From: an uncultured Myxococcales bacterium
GTDB lineage: Bacteria > Myxococcota_A > UBA9042
NCBI GenBank assembly: GCA_903929795.1
Contig: CAIYWC010000125.1
Span: 1 to 34,089, forward strand
Direction of reading: 5' to 3'
Length of the DNA stretch: 34,089 bases
Part shown: in pieces, positions 31,438 to 34,089 of the stretch
Layout: each line of letters begins with the position of its first letter
Position numbering within the stretch: the stretch's first letter is position 1
The notes under the pieces: generated by a model
Databases searched by the model: none
Seen by the model: only the letters and a program-made list of their open reading frames with translations
Told to the model about the DNA's origin: nothing
Translations under genes and position numbers: made by a program

Positions 31438-33531
31438 ATGCATCAGAATCAACTGTGGGTCTGGGGACTTGTGCTCGCCGCGGCGTGCGGGGGCAAGACG
31501 GCCGCCAGTGATGCCGCGGACGCCGCTTTGGACGCGGCTGTGGACGCCGTCGCCGATGTCGCCGATGCCAGCGATGCGGCTGCCGCGGAGGTCGCCGCCG
31601 ACGTGCCCGTACCACCGGACGCTGCCGCTGATGCCGGGTGCCTGGCGGGCGGCAACTTTTGCCCCTGCGCGACAAACACGGACTGCGACAGCGGTTTTTG
31701 CGTCGACTCCGGCGCAGGCAAGGTCTGCACGATGGCATGCACCGCCAGTTGCCCCAGCGGCTGGGCCTGTGAAGCGGCAACCGCGGGCAACTTCATCTGC
31801 CAGCAGCTGAATCTTTGCCGGCCCTGTGCGACGTCCGCAGACTGCGGCGGCGGCCTGAAGTGCGTCACGGACACGCGTCCGGACGGCTCCAGTGACGGCG
31901 CGTTTTGCCTCGCCGCGTGCGGCGCCAGCCCCGGAGCTGTCAGCTGTCCGGCGGGCTACACCTGCGGCACCACCGGCAACACCGCGAACTTCTGCGTGCC
32001 GACCGCCGGCACGTGCGGCTGCTGGGCCAGCTGGGCCACGGCCGGCGCCAGCACCGCGTGCAACCGGACCAGCGCCGCGGGCACGTGCGCGGGCGTGCGG
32101 GCGTGCGCGGTCGACGGCGCGGGCCACACCGTCCTCACCGACTGCAGCGCCGCCACGCCCGTCCCGGAAATGTGCGGCGACAAAATCGACAACAACTGCA
32201 ACGGCTTGACCGACGAGAACGGCAACCAGCCGTGCACAATCTGGTACCCGGACGCGGACGGCGACGGCTGGGGCGGCGTACCGGAGTGCCTGTGCGCGAC
32301 GCCCACGGGCGGTTTTGTCGAGAAAAGCGGCGACTGCAACGACCACGCCGGGGCGATCCACCCTGGCGCCGCGGCGTTCTGCGACGGTGTGGACGCCAAC
32401 TGCGACGGCAAGCCCGACGCCACCGGCTCCGCCGCGCTGTGCGACGACGGCGACCCCTGCACGCTGGACGGCTGCGACCCGGCCAGCGCCGCCTGCGTCC
32501 ACAAGGCCGACGTGCTGTGCGCCGACGGCTGCAGCAAGACTGGCGCCGCGGGCTGCGACGACGCCAACGTCTGCACAACCGACAGCTGCGCCGCCGGCCA
32601 GTGCCAGCACGACTGGATCGCCGGCTGCTGCAACCTCACCAGCGACTGCACAAGCGCGTGTCCGACCGCCACCTGCAGCACCGCCACACACGCGTGCAGC
32701 TATGTCGGCCCCGGCTGCTGCATGGCGGACAGCGAGTGCGTCACCAGTGACCTGTGCCGGCTCGGAGGGTGCTTGGGCGGCCGCTGCGCGTACGCCACCG
32801 ACGGCTTCAAGGTTGACTGCTGCAGCCCGGGCACGCACGCGGACTGCGACGACGGCCAATATTGCACCGTCGACGCCTGCGCGACCGCGATGGCCGGCGG
32901 CTGGATGCAATGCACGCACGTGCTCGACGCCGGCTGCAACTGCGGCGCGGCTTCGTGGTGCGACGACGGCAACCCGTGCACCGCCGACGCATGCCAGGCC
33001 GACCTCTGCGTCCACAGCCCCATCGGCGGCTGCTGCGTCACCGCCGCGGACTGCAACACCGGCAGCGGCTGCGCGATCAGCGCGTGCGCCATCGAGAGCT
33101 TCGCCCAGGCCGGCACGTGCGTCGTCATGCCCGAGACCGCAACGCCGGCCACCGCGCCGTGCACACCCGCCGCATGCGACGACGGGAACCCCTGCACGAT
33201 CGACACCTGCACCTGCGGCGGCTACTGCCGCAACTCGGCGGTCGCCGGCTGCACGCTGCCCTGCGACGCGACCGCGTGCAACTTCGCTGGCGACTGCATC
33301 AGCGCCCAGTGCGACGCGACCGGCCAGTGCGTCCGCAGCAATGCGTGCCTGTCCGTCGCCTGCGGCAGCGTGTTCGACTGCGACGACGGCAACCCCTGCA
33401 CGGCGGACCTCTGCACCGTCAGCGGCTGCGTCTGGAAAGTGCTCAGCTGTGACGACGGCAACCCGTGCACGTTCGACGCGTGCGCGGGCGGCGTCTGCGG
33501 CCACGCCAGCGTGCCTGGCTGTGCGCCCTGA
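31438..33531 (+). CDS. MopE-like cysteine-rich lipoprotein
   Basis: 697 residues from the ATG at 31438 (GGAGGG upstream). Lipobox LAAAC (Cys17) and an Asp/Ala linker to residue ~65. Residues ~65-230 are EGF-like/knottin-like cysteine clusters (CPCATNTDCDSGFCV, CRPCATSADCGGGLKC). Residues ~245-330 are a MopE-type metal-binding motif: MCGDKIDNNCNG, YPDADGDGWGG, GDCNDHAGAIHPGA, CDGVDANCDGKPD. From 335 to 697 the unit CDDxxxCTxDxC occurs seven times (e.g. CDDGDPCTLDGC, CDDGNPCTADAC, CDDGNPCTFDAC) with cysteine-rich spacers. MopE binds copper in methanotrophs; the Asp-rich loops here suggest Ca or Cu binding. It is a surface-exposed, disulfide-rich adhesion or structural protein by family. The reading frame opens upstream over the 60-residue gene but starts here by its signal. 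Confidence 0.9.
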   Translation: MHQNQLWVWGLVLAAACGGKTAASDAADAALDAAVDAVADVADASDAAAAEVAADVPVPPDAAADAGCLAGGNFCPCATNTDCDSGFCVDSGAGKVCTMACTASCPSGWACEAATAGNFICQQLNLCRPCATSADCGGGLKCVTDTRPDGSSDGAFCLAACGASPGAVSCPAGYTCGTTGNTANFCVPTAGTCGCWASWATAGASTACNRTSAAGTCAGVRACAVDGAGHTVLTDCSAATPVPEMCGDKIDNNCNGLTDENGNQPCTIWYPDADGDGWGGVPECLCATPTGGFVEKSGDCNDHAGAIHPGAAAFCDGVDANCDGKPDATGSAALCDDGDPCTLDGCDPASAACVHKADVLCADGCSKTGAAGCDDANVCTTDSCAAGQCQHDWIAGCCNLTSDCTSACPTATCSTATHACSYVGPGCCMADSECVTSDLCRLGGCLGGRCAYATDGFKVDCCSPGTHADCDDGQYCTVDACATAMAGGWMQCTHVLDAGCNCGAASWCDDGNPCTADACQADLCVHSPIGGCCVTAADCNTGSGCAISACAIESFAQAGTCVVMPETATPATAPCTPAACDDGNPCTIDTCTCGGYCRNSAVAGCTLPCDATACNFAGDCISAQCDATGQCVRSNACLSVACGSVFDCDDGNPCTADLCTVSGCVWKVLSCDDGNPCTFDACAGGVCGHASVPGCAP

Positions 33532-34089
33532 TCGCGCCGCGGTCGCCCCCTGACAACGCCTGTCGCTCGCGCGATCGCGTATGCCGGGAGCCCTGCCGGG
33601 CGCGCCGCAAGGACGGGGAAGGGAGCGCAATCCGGAGTCGGACGGTGCCGCCGAAGCGCGCCCGGTAGGTGCGCTTGTTGGTTTCGCCACGCGCCTGAAC
33701 TTCCGCCCGCGCGCTGAGGGTGAGCGCACCCGGACGAGCCCGTGCGGGCGGGTCATGCGGTCCCATCGCCGTTCGACGGGGTCCTGCCGAATTTCGTGCG
33801 CGCCACTGCCGAAACTGCCGCGGCAAAATTCGGCGGCGCACGAATACCTGAATGCTGCGCGTGTCGGGCGCAGTGCTTGACGGGGAACCGGGCGCGCGCT
33901 CGGCGGGACGCCAAGCCCACATTCACCAGGCCGGGTTGCGAACGGGACAAAAGGACCCCCGACGCAGCCGAAGGGTGGGCGGCGCAGCGAGAGCTGCGGG
34001 ACCGCATCAGGTGGTTGCGTCCGGGTGACACCGAGACGTTGCGGCGGGGAGGCAAAATCCGGGGCGGGAGGCCCCCGGCGTAGCCGGAA
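33532..34089. other. Gene-free end of the window
   Basis: 558 bases after the cysteine-rich lipoprotein gene. Open frames here look like GC-rich noise. It contains an inverted-repeat block (33786-33844), a small GCCC-GTGC-GGGC hairpin (33738-33749) and near the edge two related tracts, CCCCCGACGCAGCCG (33956-33970) and CCCCCGGCGTAGCCG (34073-34087), that may belong to a repeat extending beyond the window. Confidence 0.5.
33786..33844. repeat. Interlocking inverted repeats (pseudoknot-like order)
   Basis: GCCGAATTT (33786-33794) pairs with AAATTCGGC (33826-33834), and TTCGTGCGC (33793-33801) pairs with GCGCACGAA (33836-33844). The order a-b-a'-b' means the stems are mutually exclusive or form a pseudoknot rather than a nested hairpin. 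A 10-bp palindrome TGCCGCGGCA (33816-33825) sits between them. Confidence 0.45.

Noticed and set aside
31114..33756. 880-codon minus-strand open frame, longest in the window
   Set aside because: Antisense of the cysteine-rich lipoprotein; Ala/Val/Arg-rich with no domain, signal or ribosome site.
33443..33922. 159-codon minus-strand frame and overlapping plus-strand frames at the window end
   Set aside because: Arg/Pro-rich, no ribosome site, no domain, and overlapping the inverted repeats.

Overview
This window reads as a high-GC chromosome segment from a deltaproteobacterium-like bacterium, most plausibly Myxococcota or a close relative. The clues are many secreted lipoproteins with Asp/Ala-rich linkers after the lipobox, a MopE-type cysteine-rich lipoprotein with 'CDDGNPCT' repeats, a eukaryotic-like Ser/Thr kinase, multiheme c-type lipoproteins, and long GC-rich intergenic regions. 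No tRNA, rRNA, CRISPR array, insertion sequence or phage gene was recognised. The taxonomic call is an inference from gene content.

Layout. 1-5319 (minus strand) is the most notable region. It is a tight cluster DUF4395 membrane protein > family 2B encapsulin shell (HK97 fold with an inserted cNMP-binding domain) > SufS-type cysteine desulfurase with a ~235-residue disordered N-terminal cargo-type extension > a six-TM Ser/Thr kinase that runs off the window edge. A LysR regulator lies upstream in the same orientation. The desulfurase catalytic domain has an apparent in-frame loss of about 65 residues that removes the PLP-contacting Asp segment. 6556-12044 holds a lipoprotein, an outer-membrane-barrel-like protein, an AraC-VOC-DoxX operon and a START/SRPBCC-like protein. 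They are separated by long intergenic regions that carry a degenerate, mosaic family of dispersed repeats. 12156-17911 is a redox/periplasmic block: a secreted thioredoxin-fold protein diverges from a four-heme double di-heme oxidoreductase lipoprotein, a five-heme cytochrome lipoprotein overlapping it by one base, and a metzincin lipoprotein.

17868-22634 (minus) holds a repeat-rich lipoprotein, a DUF1345-like membrane protein, a PLP aminotransferase overlapping a gamma-carbonic anhydrase-like protein, and a PAF-acetylhydrolase-like lipoprotein. 22949-25705 (plus) is a three-gene operon of two different ATP-grasp ligases and a GNAT acetyltransferase, which suggests a small peptide-like product. 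25724-28625 holds a family 2 glycosyltransferase divergent from a polysaccharide flippase. 28757-33531 holds two small lipoproteins, an alpha/beta hydrolase, a 60-residue putative zinc-binding protein and the MopE-like cysteine-rich lipoprotein. The last 558 bases hold no convincing gene but contain interlocking inverted repeats.

How it fits together: the encapsulin cluster appears to be a sulfur-handling nanocompartment locus, because the desulfurase releases sulfur from cysteine inside a shell. The cytochrome block points to periplasmic electron transfer. The rest is envelope biology and ordinary accessory metabolism.
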